In this document: piece by piece, positions 1 through 9,026 of the stretch
Layout: each line of letters opens with the position of its first letter
Numbering within the stretch: position 1 is the first letter of the stretch
Source: Agarivorans sp. Toyoura001
GTDB lineage: Bacteria; Pseudomonadota; Gammaproteobacteria; Enterobacterales; Celerinatantimonadaceae
Assembly: GCF_005405585.1 (NCBI RefSeq)
Contig: NZ_BJEQ01000001.1
Span: forward strand, 558,001 to 622,000
Length of the DNA: 64,000 nucleotides
Reading direction: 5' to 3'
Position numbers and translations under genes: made by a program
The notes under the pieces: generated by a model
Seen by the model: only the letters and a program-made list of their open reading frames with translations
Database searches by the model: none
Told to the model about the DNA's origin: nothing

Positions 1-39
1 CACAAGCTAACACTTGGGCTCTTTCGCAGGAAGCGAATC

Positions 40-543
40 ATGTCCCCAGTCAGCTTGTCGCCACAGCAACAACTTAAGGAACGGATCCTTGATCAGGTAT
101 TGGCATTTTTGCTTGAAGGCGATTGGCAACAAATAGAAATGGGCAACATTGCTAGGCAGTGTGGCATTAGCCAAGCAGAACTCAATGAGTGCTTCCCTAC
201 CCTGCAATCTATTACTTCTGCGGTAAATAGCCGTTTAACTCAAAACTTTATCCAACATTTGGATTTAAGTTCACGCGAGAGTTTGCGGCTGACTTGGCTC
301 GACAGTTTAGAGTCCCCTCGGTTTCGCGCCATTGTGCATTTGTTTATTGATGCTTCGCAGCAAAAAAGCGTTGCCTGGCGCTTAGCCAATGTAGGTTGGA
401 GCCAATTTACCAACCATGTTGCTAGTCACTTAGGTTACCAAGCGGTAAACCAAGACTTACCGTGGCTATTGGGCAAATCGATGCTGAAGTTTATTAACCA
501 ACGCAGCCGCAGTAGCAGCACCTTAAAAAGTATCGACAATTAG
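40..543 (+). CDS. TetR-like transcriptional regulator
   Basis: A 167-aa protein whose first ~60 residues resemble a TetR-type DNA-binding domain: a helix with ILDQVLAFLLEGDW, then IARQCGISQAELNECF as the helix-turn-helix, then a helix that would start the ligand-binding part. The remaining ~105 residues are short for a TetR effector domain (whole family usually 190-220 aa), so this is a compact or divergent member. The ATG at 40 follows AGGAAG at 28-33 at good spacing. It converges on the acetyltransferase gene downstream with one base between the stop codons. Ligand and targets cannot be read from sequence. The family call rests on the N-terminus only. Confidence 0.6.
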   Translation: MSPVSLSPQQQLKERILDQVLAFLLEGDWQQIEMGNIARQCGISQAELNECFPTLQSITSAVNSRLTQNFIQHLDLSSRESLRLTWLDSLESPRFRAIVHLFIDASQQKSVAWRLANVGWSQFTNHVASHLGYQAVNQDLPWLLGKSMLKFINQRSRSSSTLKSIDN

Positions 544-544
544 C

Positions 545-1087
545 TTATTGCGGCGCGGCCAAGTCATCGGCGATCAATGAATAAATCGCTGCGTGGCAGG
601 GTTGGCCAAAATCAATAACTCGTGACCTAGCTAAGCTTTCGTAATGTGCGCCGGCTTTTTCAGCCACTCGACGGCTGGCAATGTTTTGCTCGGCAATCAC
701 TAATTCTAAGCGATTTAGCTGCAAGCCATTAAAAGCGTAATCGGCCATTAAACGCACCGCTTCGGTAGCAATACCTTTACCACTGGCACTGTCTCTTACC
801 CAATAGCCCAAATTAGCTGCGCGGTAATTCCACTCAATGCGGTTAATAGCAATAGCACCTAAAAACTGTCCACCTTGATTGGCAAAAATCCCCATATCAA
901 AAGCAATGTTTTTAGCTATCGCCGCTTGGCTCAGTGCTAGCCAAGATCGACTCTCTTCTTCTGGGTAATCTTCTTCCATCCAATCTAACCAGCGGTGCCC
1001 GCCAGCAGCGGTTTCACGCACGGCCTCAGCATGAGCAATGGCATCTTCTGGTAGGTAAGGTCTAATGAGTATTTGCTGGCCACGCAT
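545..1087 (-). CDS. GNAT family N-acetyltransferase (RimJ/RimL type)
   Basis: About 180 aa with the RimJ/RimL-like GNAT pattern: N-terminal ILIRPYLPEDA, central GAIAINRIEWNYRAANLGYWV, then the acetyl-CoA-binding stretch RDSASGKGIATEAVRLMADYAF (consensus Q/RxxGxG/A), and C-terminal IASRRVAEKAGAHYE. Such enzymes transfer acetyl from acetyl-CoA to protein N-termini or small amines; the substrate here is unknown. There are two adjacent ATGs (1090 and 1087). GGAG in AGGAGAGC is better spaced for the second, so 1087 is used. It lies 9 nt behind the DUF2956 gene on the same strand, probably one transcript. Confidence 0.85.
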   Translation of the reverse strand: MRGQQILIRPYLPEDAIAHAEAVRETAAGGHRWLDWMEEDYPEEESRSWLALSQAAIAKNIAFDMGIFANQGGQFLGAIAINRIEWNYRAANLGYWVRDSASGKGIATEAVRLMADYAFNGLQLNRLELVIAEQNIASRRVAEKAGAHYESLARSRVIDFGQPCHAAIYSLIADDLAAPQ

Positions 1088-1096
1088 CATGCTCTC

Positions 1097-1441
1097 CTAG
1101 CTTGGCGAATAACTATAAACATAGGCAGCAAAACCTAACCATGACAAGCCCAGTAACACCCAAGGCAATATAGATGGCTTAGTATTATCTTTAGCTTCTG
1201 CTAAGTGATCAGCACCAGCGCATTGCTCCGCGTTTTTACTCGATTGCTTTTTACGCTGTTTGTCGGCTTCGCGCATTTTGGCTTTGTGTTGCTTTTTATA
1301 CTGCTCAATGCCTTTTTGAATACCCGCCGAGATTAATTTGTTTTGCTCTTTAGTTTGGCCAGGGCGTTGGTTCGCCTTGGTTAAGGCGTCTGCCGTTGCC
1401 ACCACTTCATCAGAGACTTTATTCTTGTTTGCTTTAGCCAC
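1097..1441 (-). CDS. DUF2956 family membrane-anchored protein
   Basis: A 114-aa protein with a highly charged N-terminal part (TKANQRPGQTKEQNKLI, then Lys/Gln/Arg-rich helices to about residue 70) and one hydrophobic segment near the C-terminus (ILPWVLLGLSWLGFAAYVYSY), so probably a tail-anchored inner-membrane protein. This is the shape and opening sequence I associate with DUF2956, a gammaproteobacterial family of unknown function. An AGGAGG-like site lies just upstream of the ATG. It is divergent from the permease gene at 1614 and co-directional with the acetyltransferase. No function is claimed. Confidence 0.75.
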   Translation of the reverse strand: MAKANKNKVSDEVVATADALTKANQRPGQTKEQNKLISAGIQKGIEQYKKQHKAKMREADKQRKKQSSKNAEQCAGADHLAEAKDNTKPSILPWVLLGLSWLGFAAYVYSYSPS

Positions 1442-1613
1442 ATTACCTCCTAAGGTTTTCGATTACTTTGAACCAAACCGCTACATAAGTCTAAAAGATC
1501 GCGCAACTATAATAAAACAAAGACTTTTTTCTAGACTAAGCACCTTGATCATTTTTTTATCACGCCCTTCGGCTTACACTAGATGAATTTTTTTGTTCAG
1601 GGAGACAAAACGG

Positions 1614-2834
1614 ATGAACACCCCACTACTTGGTGCGCAAATGCTACTGGTTGCATTTGGTGCTACTACCTTGGTACCACTACTAACAGGCATTAGCCCT
1701 AACCTCGCCTTATTGGGTGCAGGTATAGGTACGCTAATCTTTCAGTTTTGTACGCGTCGCCAAATTCCTATTTTTCTGGGCAGCTCATTCGCCTTTATCG
1801 GACCAATTATTTTAGGTATTCAGCAGTTTGGTTTACCCGCGACCTTAAGTGGCCTAATGGCTGCAGGCCTTATGTTCATTATTATTAGTGCCATTGTAAA
1901 AGTACGCGGTGTTAAGGTTATTGAGCGCTTTTTACCGCCGGTAGTGGTTGGCCCAGTGATTATGGTCATTGGTTTAGGCTTAGCCCCGGTTGCTGTAAAT
2001 ATGGCCTTAGGTAAAACAGGCGATGGCTCGGCAGTTTTAGTAGAGCAAGACATCGCCTTGCTGATTTCTTTAGCATCGTTGTTTACCACCATTGTGGTAT
2101 CTATCTTTGCTAAAGGCATGCTCAAATTAATGCCTATTATCAGTGGTGTAGCTGTGGGCTATGTATTGAGTTTGTTCTTTGGTTTAGTTGACTTTAGTGC
2201 AGTAGCTAGTGCCGCATGGTTTGCGATACCAGAATTTGTTACGCCTGAATTCAACTGGCAGGCCATTTTGTTTATCGCGCCTATCGGCTTAATTGTTACT
2301 ATTGAACACTTTGGCGACATACTGGCTATTTCTAATGTGACTGGCAAAAACTTTGTGGAAAACCCAGGGATTCACCGCTCATTATTAGGCGACGGTTTAG
2401 CCACCATGACAGCCGCCAGCTTTGGTGCGCCACCGGTAGTAAGTTACGGCGAAGTAACCGGCGCGGTAAGCCTGCTTAAAACCTACAACCCTATCATCAT
2501 GACTTGGGCAGCAGTATTTGCCATTGGTTTAGCATTTATCGGCAAAACGGGTGCCTTGTTATTGTCTATTCCGGTGCCAGTAATGGGCGGCATTATGTGC
2601 CTGCTATTTGGTGCGATTGCAGCAATTGGCTTAAATACCCTAATTAACAAGCAAGTGGATTTGTCTATTCCACGTAACCTTGTGATTGTGTCAGTCACTT
2701 TAGTATTTGGTATTGGTGGCATGGCTGTTGGCCTCGGTGAATTTACTCTTAAAGGTGTTGGCCTGTGTGGCATTGTGGCCATTATTCTTAACTTGGTATT
2801 ACCTCACGAAGATAAAGCAGCTAAAGCCAAATAA
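1614..2834 (+). CDS. uraA: Uracil/xanthine permease, NCS2 family (UraA-like)
   Basis: A 406-aa polytopic membrane protein of the nucleobase:cation symporter-2 family, which imports uracil or a purine with protons. Recognisable blocks are FLGSSFAFIGPI, the TM8 segment with IEHFGD (the glutamate that binds base in E. coli UraA), SYGEVTGAV (the second key glutamate) and PVPVMGGIMCLLFG. A TTG at 1593 is in frame, but AGGGA at 1599-1603 points to the ATG at 1614. Length is close to E. coli UraA (429). It is monocistronic and ends at a strong terminator. The choice between uracil and xanthine cannot be made with certainty; overall likeness favours UraA. Confidence 0.85.
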   Translation: MNTPLLGAQMLLVAFGATTLVPLLTGISPNLALLGAGIGTLIFQFCTRRQIPIFLGSSFAFIGPIILGIQQFGLPATLSGLMAAGLMFIIISAIVKVRGVKVIERFLPPVVVGPVIMVIGLGLAPVAVNMALGKTGDGSAVLVEQDIALLISLASLFTTIVVSIFAKGMLKLMPIISGVAVGYVLSLFFGLVDFSAVASAAWFAIPEFVTPEFNWQAILFIAPIGLIVTIEHFGDILAISNVTGKNFVENPGIHRSLLGDGLATMTAASFGAPPVVSYGEVTGAVSLLKTYNPIIMTWAAVFAIGLAFIGKTGALLLSIPVPVMGGIMCLLFGAIAAIGLNTLINKQVDLSIPRNLVIVSVTLVFGIGGMAVGLGEFTLKGVGLCGIVAIILNLVLPHEDKAAKAK

Positions 2835-2875
2835 ACTTTATTTTGACCCGTCCTAAAATAGGTTGACGGTTTTTA

Positions 2876-2902
2876 GGCCAGCTCCAGTAGCTGGCCTTTT
2901 TT
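2876..2902 (+). terminator. Rho-independent terminator of the uracil permease gene
   Basis: Perfect 8-bp stem GGCCAGCT / AGCTGGCC with a 5-nt loop followed by TTTTTT, about 40 nt after the permease stop codon. Confidence 0.9.
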
Positions 2903-2919
2903 ATTACTTATGTAAGGTA

Positions 2920-4269
2920 TTAGCTAAACATCGAGAGATGAGTTTGATTAAAGTTACTTAGGCTTGGGAACAAGTCCAATACTTCACTATCACTCAAACC
3001 AAACCAGCGAGCCAAACTGGCAAAATATTGCTCATTGGCCACTTGTGGGATCATTCTGCCACCACCTACATCGTAAGCACTGTCTAAAGCCTGCTCGATA
3101 ACCGAACCGTAGATTTCGCCGCCGTTGACTGCACCGCCCATCACCAATTGGTTACCTGCCCAGCCGTGGTCAGTACCATCACCATTTGAACTCAAGGTTC
3201 GGCCAAAGTCCGACATGGTAAAGGTTGTCACTTGGTTTGATAAACCTAAGGTGCTCATAGCGCCATCAAACTCAGCCATGGCTTGTGAAAGCTGCATTAA
3301 TAAGTTCGGGTGATTCACATTTTGGTCGTCGTGAGTATCAAAGCCGCCCATGCCAACAAAGAATACTTGTCGGCCTACGCCAAACTGCGATTGCACCGAC
3401 AAGGTTTTCGCTACCGCTAATAGTTGCTTAGAGAGGTTGCTGTCGCTGAATACATCTGTAAATTCTGAGGCACTTTCTAACGCAGTATTGAGCTGCTCAG
3501 TATTGCCAATTGAGGTATCCAATTTGTCACTGTAGCTTTTGGCTAAAGGATGGCTTGCTTGGTTAAACATTTGCTCAAGCTGCTGACGCAAAGCTTGGGT
3601 GCGCGGCGATTCGCTATTATTGTAGGCATGAACCCGAGTAATACCTGATTTATTCATAGCAAAAGGAATCGCGTTAGGGCCAGTTTGCCAAAGGTTATTA
3701 CCCGACAACGAGATGTTAGAACCAAAGTTATTATTTTGATTAAGCAGCTCTAAAATACGTCCGCCCCAACCGTAGTTAATACTCTCTTTCTCGCGCCCCT
3801 GCATCCACGTTGATTGCTGGTCATTATGCGAGAACAAGTTATTAGGAATAGCCGCACTTTTTGCTTTGTATTGCTCCAAAGTGATCGGGGCCACTAAGCT
3901 ACCCACCCCAGAAACCACCGCCAAGTTTTGCGCGTTAAATAGCGGCGCTATTGGCGAGAGAGCAGGGTTAAGGCCTATTCCACCGTCTACCGCAGTAGTC
4001 GGGTTAATCGCAATAGCGTCACTTACCGCTAAGTTTTGGCGACTATTTAAATAGGCATCGAGCGGGTCACCACTTTGAGGGATCAGCATATTAAAGGAGT
4101 CATTGCCTCCTTTGAGAAAAATACACACCAACGCTTTAAAGTCGCCAGCGCTAGCGGCTGGCGTTGCCAAGCTAGTCATTGCTTTTAGCTGCATGCTGGT
4201 AAGCGCTGCCATTGATACGCCGCCTTTTAGGCACAGCGACAGAAACTCTCGCCTGTTTTTATAATTCAT
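2920..4269 (-). CDS. DUF1501 family protein, Tat-exported
   Basis: A 449-aa protein that begins with a twin-arginine export signal (NRREFLSLC followed by a hydrophobic stretch and an Ala-rich region) and continues with DUF1501 hallmarks: CIFLKGGNDSFNMLIP near residue 50, GGFDTHDDQN, TMSDFGRT and DHGWAGNQLVMGG. DUF1501 proteins belong to the alkaline-phosphatase/sulfatase-like fold, but the reaction is not established. It lies 9 nt downstream of the DUF1800 gene on the same strand, the usual arrangement for this pair, so the two are co-transcribed and probably act together in the periplasm. The function remains unknown. Confidence 0.88.
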   Translation of the reverse strand: MNYKNRREFLSLCLKGGVSMAALTSMQLKAMTSLATPAASAGDFKALVCIFLKGGNDSFNMLIPQSGDPLDAYLNSRQNLAVSDAIAINPTTAVDGGIGLNPALSPIAPLFNAQNLAVVSGVGSLVAPITLEQYKAKSAAIPNNLFSHNDQQSTWMQGREKESINYGWGGRILELLNQNNNFGSNISLSGNNLWQTGPNAIPFAMNKSGITRVHAYNNSESPRTQALRQQLEQMFNQASHPLAKSYSDKLDTSIGNTEQLNTALESASEFTDVFSDSNLSKQLLAVAKTLSVQSQFGVGRQVFFVGMGGFDTHDDQNVNHPNLLMQLSQAMAEFDGAMSTLGLSNQVTTFTMSDFGRTLSSNGDGTDHGWAGNQLVMGGAVNGGEIYGSVIEQALDSAYDVGGGRMIPQVANEQYFASLARWFGLSDSEVLDLFPSLSNFNQTHLSMFS

Positions 4270-4278
4270 CTCAGGCTC

Positions 4279-6171
4279 CTATAGCTGAATGACGTAGTCG
4301 GGTGAAACCGACACGGTAAATAACAAAAGCGCCACTTGGTGGTATAAACCCCAATCAGCATAAATATCTTGTACTTCACGCAAGGTTTGTCGCTGTGCCG
4401 TACTCATGGCACCGCTATAAAACAGGGTATCGTAATAGTCGAGTAAGGCTTCTAAACCTTGTAGTTCCAGTATATCTGCATGGTTTTGCATACTAAGCAA
4501 AATGCGTTTATCACTTGGCTCAGTAATCACCTCTTTAATATTCCATAAGAAGTTGCTGTATTGGTTATTAAACTGGCCAATTAACGCGGCATCGTTAGCA
4601 ATTTGTAACTCTGGTGCCACTATTCCTAATTCCAACAAATCAGCAGGCTGATAATCAGGTCTAAAGAAGTTAAATACCGAAGGAGAACCAAGAGGTGTTT
4701 GACCATGACTGTCGTTTAACGACCAAGTAAAGTACAAATTGGCAGGGCTGTTAGCATCCAGCTCACGCCAAAACTGTACAGTCCGCAACAAAGGCTCACG
4801 CACTTTGCCGTAATAGTTTAATACTCCAGAGGTTTGCCTTGCTTCTTCATCCAATAATATCGCGCTAACAACGGCTCCTAAATCGCCTCGTACACCACTG
4901 CCGTTGTCGTCAAAAACATTGGCAATACGCTCTACGTATTGTGGCGTTGGGTTAGAAGTGACCAAACGTTGGATTAATTGCTTTCCTATAAATGGACCAA
5001 CATTAGCGTGGTTAAACAAATTGTCTAATGCCGCGCTAAGATCATCCTCAGCGGATTGACCACCAGCTAATACTTCGCCATTTAACAATACCTTTTCTTT
5101 TTCTGAGTGGTAATCAGAATAGGCTTCCATGGGAATGGTGAAGTTACGGCTAGGTCGCTTCCAGCGAGCACTCGCGCCAAAGGTCCAGCCGGTAAAAACT
5201 CTGGCAAAACCTTCAATTTGATCTTGGCCGTAAGTGGCAATGGTGTTGCCTTCACCGTCAAGTTTAGGGCTACCATCTTGGTTCAACTCAGCTAAACCAA
5301 TGGTGAACAACTGCATCACTTCACGGGCATAGTTTTCATCTGGGCGAATGTTTAAAGCTTCATCGGCTTTCTCATTCCCCAAATGGCTTAAATACGTCCC
5401 CATTACTGGCGATAGCGTTACTTCTTCCAGTAGTTCTCGGTAATTACCAAAAGCATGTTTTAACAATATGTCTTGGTACTGCGCCATGCCCTCAGGCTCG
5501 CCGCGCAAGGCATTGTTGCTGTCAGACACCACTAAAATCTCGCTCAAGGCAAATGCCACTCTCTGGCGCAGTTGGTCCGGAGCATTCAGCGATGCTTTCC
5601 ACCATGCGTCAATGCGATTGATTTGGTTTGGTTCGTCTCTATCGGGATAGTTTTGTACTAAGGGTAAATGCTCGGTGATTGGCAGCTGCATTTGCTCGCT
5701 TAACCATTCTTCCTCACTGACTCCTGTAGCGTGAGTTATTTCGCTACCTTTTGGCCCAAGCGTGGCTTGATGCAGCAAACGCGCCGCTTGTGCCGAGCTC
5801 ATCGCCCGTTTAACTTCAAAGCTTAATTGCTGGCGAGTCACCTGTTGCTGGTCGTTAGTAATAGCAACTTCAAAAGTGTAACTATCGGCCGCTAACTCGG
5901 CGTTGCTGGCAGGTGTAATAGGCAACTCTAAGCTGTCGGTTTGCTCAAAACTAATGATAGGCCCAGCAACTTGGCGCCATTCAATTTTGTTAATGGTACC
6001 TACGCCAGAAGCTTTAGCGCGCAAAGTAACTGGTTGGCCTTTACGTGCGGTTTGGCTTAGCTCTACTTCAACACTGGGATTTTGCGGCTGGCTTGGGTTT
6101 GACTCATCTCCCCCACCTCCACCACAAGCAAACAGCGACAGAAATAAAGCGATAGTAACTAGATTTCGCAT
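4279..6171 (-). CDS. DUF1800 family lipoprotein with Ig-like N-terminal domain
   Basis: About 630 aa. The N-terminus is a lipoprotein signal (LFLSLFACGGGGGD, lipobox Cys followed by a Gly run). A ~90-residue Ig/PKD-like segment follows (VTLRAKASG, IEWRQVAGP, SYTFEVAI), then the DUF1800 domain (AARLLHQATLGP, RVAFALSEILVVSD, NYAREVMQLFTIGL, GFARVFTGWTF, FIGKQLIQRLVTSNP, PSVFNFFRPDYQP). DUF1800 has no assigned activity. In-frame ATGs occur at 6183 and 6171; the second is directly followed by the signal peptide and has GGA at suitable spacing, so it is preferred. It is first gene of the DUF1800-DUF1501 operon. Confidence 0.85.
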   Translation of the reverse strand: MRNLVTIALFLSLFACGGGGGDESNPSQPQNPSVEVELSQTARKGQPVTLRAKASGVGTINKIEWRQVAGPIISFEQTDSLELPITPASNAELAADSYTFEVAITNDQQQVTRQQLSFEVKRAMSSAQAARLLHQATLGPKGSEITHATGVSEEEWLSEQMQLPITEHLPLVQNYPDRDEPNQINRIDAWWKASLNAPDQLRQRVAFALSEILVVSDSNNALRGEPEGMAQYQDILLKHAFGNYRELLEEVTLSPVMGTYLSHLGNEKADEALNIRPDENYAREVMQLFTIGLAELNQDGSPKLDGEGNTIATYGQDQIEGFARVFTGWTFGASARWKRPSRNFTIPMEAYSDYHSEKEKVLLNGEVLAGGQSAEDDLSAALDNLFNHANVGPFIGKQLIQRLVTSNPTPQYVERIANVFDDNGSGVRGDLGAVVSAILLDEEARQTSGVLNYYGKVREPLLRTVQFWRELDANSPANLYFTWSLNDSHGQTPLGSPSVFNFFRPDYQPADLLELGIVAPELQIANDAALIGQFNNQYSNFLWNIKEVITEPSDKRILLSMQNHADILELQGLEALLDYYDTLFYSGAMSTAQRQTLREVQDIYADWGLYHQVALLLFTVSVSPDYVIQL

Positions 6172-6391
6172 TAATACGTCCATGTTCTAATTGACAAAAA
6201 AGTAGATTCTCTTGATTTGACTCATACAAATCAACAACTTGCTAACATGTGGTTTCCTTGCCCCTGTTAGCCAAGCTTTACACTAGCAGATTTGCCTCTT
6301 AATAAATGTGCTCAGAGGACAAGTTAACAACACGCTAACAAAATGCGGTACATTTAGGTATTGAGGCGCACACTCTTCGTTAAGGAAAGCC

Positions 6392-7312
6392 ATGAATCTC
6401 GCCGACTTCGATTTAAACCTTTTGAAGACCTTGTTGGTATTACTACAAGAAAAAAACACCCGTAAAGCCGCTGAACGCTTAGGTGTAAGCCAAGCAGCCG
6501 TTAGCCGAGCACTAGCAAAAATACGCGGTAGTTTTGACGACCCCTTATTTGTGCGCCAAGCGCGAGGCTTAAAACTCACCGATAAAGCGGTTGAGCTAGA
6601 ACAGCAGCTCCCTAAGGTATTGGGTTTGTTAGAGGCTACTTTACAAGGCGATGAGTTTAACCCTTCGACACTCACCGGCCGCTTTCGTTTAGCGATAAAT
6701 AGCTATTTGTCTGAAAGCCATGGGCTTAAAATTGCTCTGGCGATCATGCAAGATGCGCCTAACATTGAATTTGAGTTATATAGCTACAGCCCGACAACAG
6801 AGAGCCAACTGATCAACCAAGAGTTAGATGCGGGAATTAGCTTTTACCCCATTGAAGTCTCAAAAGAGCTGCGCCAGATCCCGGTTGCCAAAGCCATTGT
6901 TGGTGGAATATGTAATGCCAGCCACCAACTAGCAGGTAGCACCATTAAGCTCAACCAGTTACTTGATTATCCATTAGCAGGGATGATTTTACCCGGATAC
7001 AACAACCAGTTTATGCAAATCCAGCAGTTGTTTACTGAGGGTGTAAAACTGCAGCCCAAATTCCGAAGCCAGCAATTAAGTAATATTTTGAAATATACCT
7101 CACAAACTAATGCAGTATGTGTAGCGCCACACACCACTATGGAAGGCCTAGCTAAAGATGACTATGCCTTTATTCACTTTGAAGATCCTGAGCAGCGCTT
7201 AAACCTAGATATTTCACTGAACTTCAGTAACAACCAGCATCGTAGCGCTAAATATTTGTGGTTAGAAAAAGTAGTGAAAAGCTGTTTTTCATCGGCTAAC
7301 TCGCCACAATGA
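6392..7312 (+). CDS. LysR family transcriptional regulator
   Basis: A 306-aa LysR-type regulator. The winged helix-turn-helix spans about residues 5-62 (FDLNLLKTLLVLLQEKNTRKAAERL, then GVSQAAVSRALAKIR and DDPLFVRQARGLKLTD), and the remainder is the two-lobed effector-binding domain. The ATG at 6392 follows an AAGGAAAG ribosome site. It is convergent with the kinase gene at 7316, with 3 nt between stops. There is no divergent enzyme gene next door (the DUF1800 gene upstream runs away from it), so its target is only a guess. Confidence 0.9.
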   Translation: MNLADFDLNLLKTLLVLLQEKNTRKAAERLGVSQAAVSRALAKIRGSFDDPLFVRQARGLKLTDKAVELEQQLPKVLGLLEATLQGDEFNPSTLTGRFRLAINSYLSESHGLKIALAIMQDAPNIEFELYSYSPTTESQLINQELDAGISFYPIEVSKELRQIPVAKAIVGGICNASHQLAGSTIKLNQLLDYPLAGMILPGYNNQFMQIQQLFTEGVKLQPKFRSQQLSNILKYTSQTNAVCVAPHTTMEGLAKDDYAFIHFEDPEQRLNLDISLNFSNNQHRSAKYLWLEKVVKSCFSSANSPQ

Positions 7313-7315
7313 ACC

Positions 7316-8128
7316 CTAAACAAGTTGTTGGGCGATCTCTAAAGTTTGCGCTGCACTGGCAACAGGTAGCTTTTCAGACAGCCTTCCTGCAGCCACTATT
7401 GGCGTCCAAGTGCTGAGTTGATGGTTATTGGTGGAACACAATTGATGATAATGCTGCTGGTAAGCCGCTAAAAATTGTTGTTTCTTCAATTGGTAGGCTT
7501 GCTGCTCAGCGTGGCTGCCGGCTATTTGGCTAGTGGAAATCAACAGCACAGTTCGCGCTACGTCGCTAATTGGCAGCCCCTGAGTTGCGTCTACCCAATC
7601 AATAATCACCGGGCCATTGCTCGACAGCAATACATTTGCAGGATGAAAATCGCCATGACATAAGCGGCTATCTAAGGCTTGCAGATTAAGCTGGTTAATC
7701 GCCTTTAGCTTGAGTGGCTCTGCGATATTAGACCGCTGAATCTTTAAAGCCAAACGCTGTGATGTGGTGTCCAAAGGCTGAGCCTGACAGCGATGAACAT
7801 CTGCATGCAAACCAGCAAATAGCTCACCCATAGGCACAATGTCATTAGGGTGCTTGAGCAAGTAGCTATCTAAGCTTGGCCCTAAACACCTTTCAAGTAT
7901 TAGCGCTTGGCGAGATTCCACCTCCAGTACATCAATCACCTTTGGCGTAGGCAGGCCTTGCTGATAAGCAAACAGTGCTTTCGCCGCCTCATTCTCGGCT
8001 TCATCTTCCGGATACCCCGGAAAATACACTTTCAGCACCTTGCTATCTTCAAAGGCAAATACCTCGGCCGTATTCCCAGTGGCAATTCGGCTCAATGTAC
8101 TTAAGTTAATCAATCTGCCTCTAATCAC
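7316..8128 (-). CDS. Aminoglycoside phosphotransferase-like kinase (APH fold)
   Basis: A 270-aa protein-kinase-like phosphotransferase. It shows the nucleotide-binding N-lobe (SRIATGNTAEVFAFEDSKVLKVY, Lys in KVLKVY), the catalytic loop LCHGDFHPANVLL (HGDxxxxN) and the metal-binding IIDWVDA. APH-fold enzymes phosphorylate small molecules such as aminoglycosides, choline, homoserine or thiamine. Nothing here identifies the substrate, and calling it a resistance gene would be unjustified. It is convergent with the LysR gene and 32 nt downstream of the PEP-CTERM-like gene on the same strand. Confidence 0.8.
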   Translation of the reverse strand: MIRGRLINLSTLSRIATGNTAEVFAFEDSKVLKVYFPGYPEDEAENEAAKALFAYQQGLPTPKVIDVLEVESRQALILERCLGPSLDSYLLKHPNDIVPMGELFAGLHADVHRCQAQPLDTTSQRLALKIQRSNIAEPLKLKAINQLNLQALDSRLCHGDFHPANVLLSSNGPVIIDWVDATQGLPISDVARTVLLISTSQIAGSHAEQQAYQLKKQQFLAAYQQHYHQLCSTNNHQLSTWTPIVAAGRLSEKLPVASAAQTLEIAQQLV

Positions 8129-8160
8129 ATTAAACCTTCACCAAAACCCTTCATCAAACC

Positions 8161-8844
8161 CTAGGCTTTTATTGAAGAAGTCACTGTGAATTTTTTACGC
8201 TTTGACGCAATCCCCAACATACATAAACCAAACAGTGCAGCACTCACCGGTTCTGTAACCTTAACTACGTTTAATGATAACTGGTAACTCACTCGTTCTT
8301 GGCCAACGTACTCAGCCCAGCCGGGAAAAATATCAGCCGACCTGCCAGTGGCTTGAAAGCGAAACAAACCTTGGTTAGATACGCCTAAATCTAGACCTGA
8401 GTGCGTACGATCCCTAGATCCATATATTTCACTGTTAAAATCAGCGAAAGAGTATTGAGTAACTAGGTAACTATGGCCTCCTTGCACTAAAGCTTCTTGG
8501 CCCAAAATACTAAAGTTTATGCTGCTGATTTTGTAATTACTTTCAAGCTCGAATAGTACATCGAAGATATCGCCATCGTCATAAGCCAATGAGGAATAAT
8601 CAAAGCCCTCGGGACGTAAACGCCCATAGCCAATCGACTCCAAGTAAGCATCGTATTCAGCATCCAACTTAGTTATCGCTGAAGTAGCAAATGTCCCCGT
8701 AACTACATTTACCCCTCGCCCTAGCTGTAAAGTGCTTAACAGCTGCGTATTAAAATGACCATCTAACGCTTCGTCGTAGTGCAACACCCCAGCATTTGCC
8801 GACGCCATAACAACAAAAAGTAACAATCCAAGTATCTTTCTCAT
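8161..8844 (-). CDS. Exported protein with PEP-CTERM-like C-terminal sorting tail
   Basis: A 227-aa protein with an N-terminal signal peptide (MRKILGLLLFVVMASANAG) and a tripartite C-terminus: a TEPVS motif, a hydrophobic helix AALFGLCMLGIA, and a basic cluster SKRKK. That is the layout of PEP-CTERM sorting signals read by exosortases, although the motif is not a canonical VPEP and about ten residues follow the basic cluster. The middle is a predicted beta-rich secreted domain (VLFELESNYKISSINFSI) of no recognised family. No exosortase is visible in this window. It could instead simply be a single-pass anchored surface protein. Confidence 0.6.
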   Translation of the reverse strand: MRKILGLLLFVVMASANAGVLHYDEALDGHFNTQLLSTLQLGRGVNVVTGTFATSAITKLDAEYDAYLESIGYGRLRPEGFDYSSLAYDDGDIFDVLFELESNYKISSINFSILGQEALVQGGHSYLVTQYSFADFNSEIYGSRDRTHSGLDLGVSNQGLFRFQATGRSADIFPGWAEYVGQERVSYQLSLNVVKVTEPVSAALFGLCMLGIASKRKKFTVTSSIKA

Positions 8845-9026
8845 TACACAATCCTTGTAGTAAATAATTGCTTAGCCATAGGCCAGCTAAAGTAAAAACC
8901 CTATCAACTATTTACATAATTATTATTAAGGAAGATCAATAAGACAGGACTTAAGTTGGAAACTTAGCCTTAGTGAATTTACGCCAATAGACACTAAGGC
9001 TGAGCTAAATGGTTACAGGGAAAACA

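Noticed and set aside
1593-1613. TTG start for the uracil permease
   Set aside because: The Shine-Dalgarno AGGGA lies inside this extension and is correctly spaced for the ATG at 1614.
2483-2782. Long reverse-strand frames inside the permease, serine deaminase and glucan-domain genes
   Set aside because: They are complements of well-supported genes, have Pro/Thr/Ser-rich nonsense composition and no ribosome sites.
7316-8128. Antibiotic resistance gene call for the APH-like kinase
   Set aside because: The fold is shared by many metabolic kinases, and there is no mobile element or resistance context.
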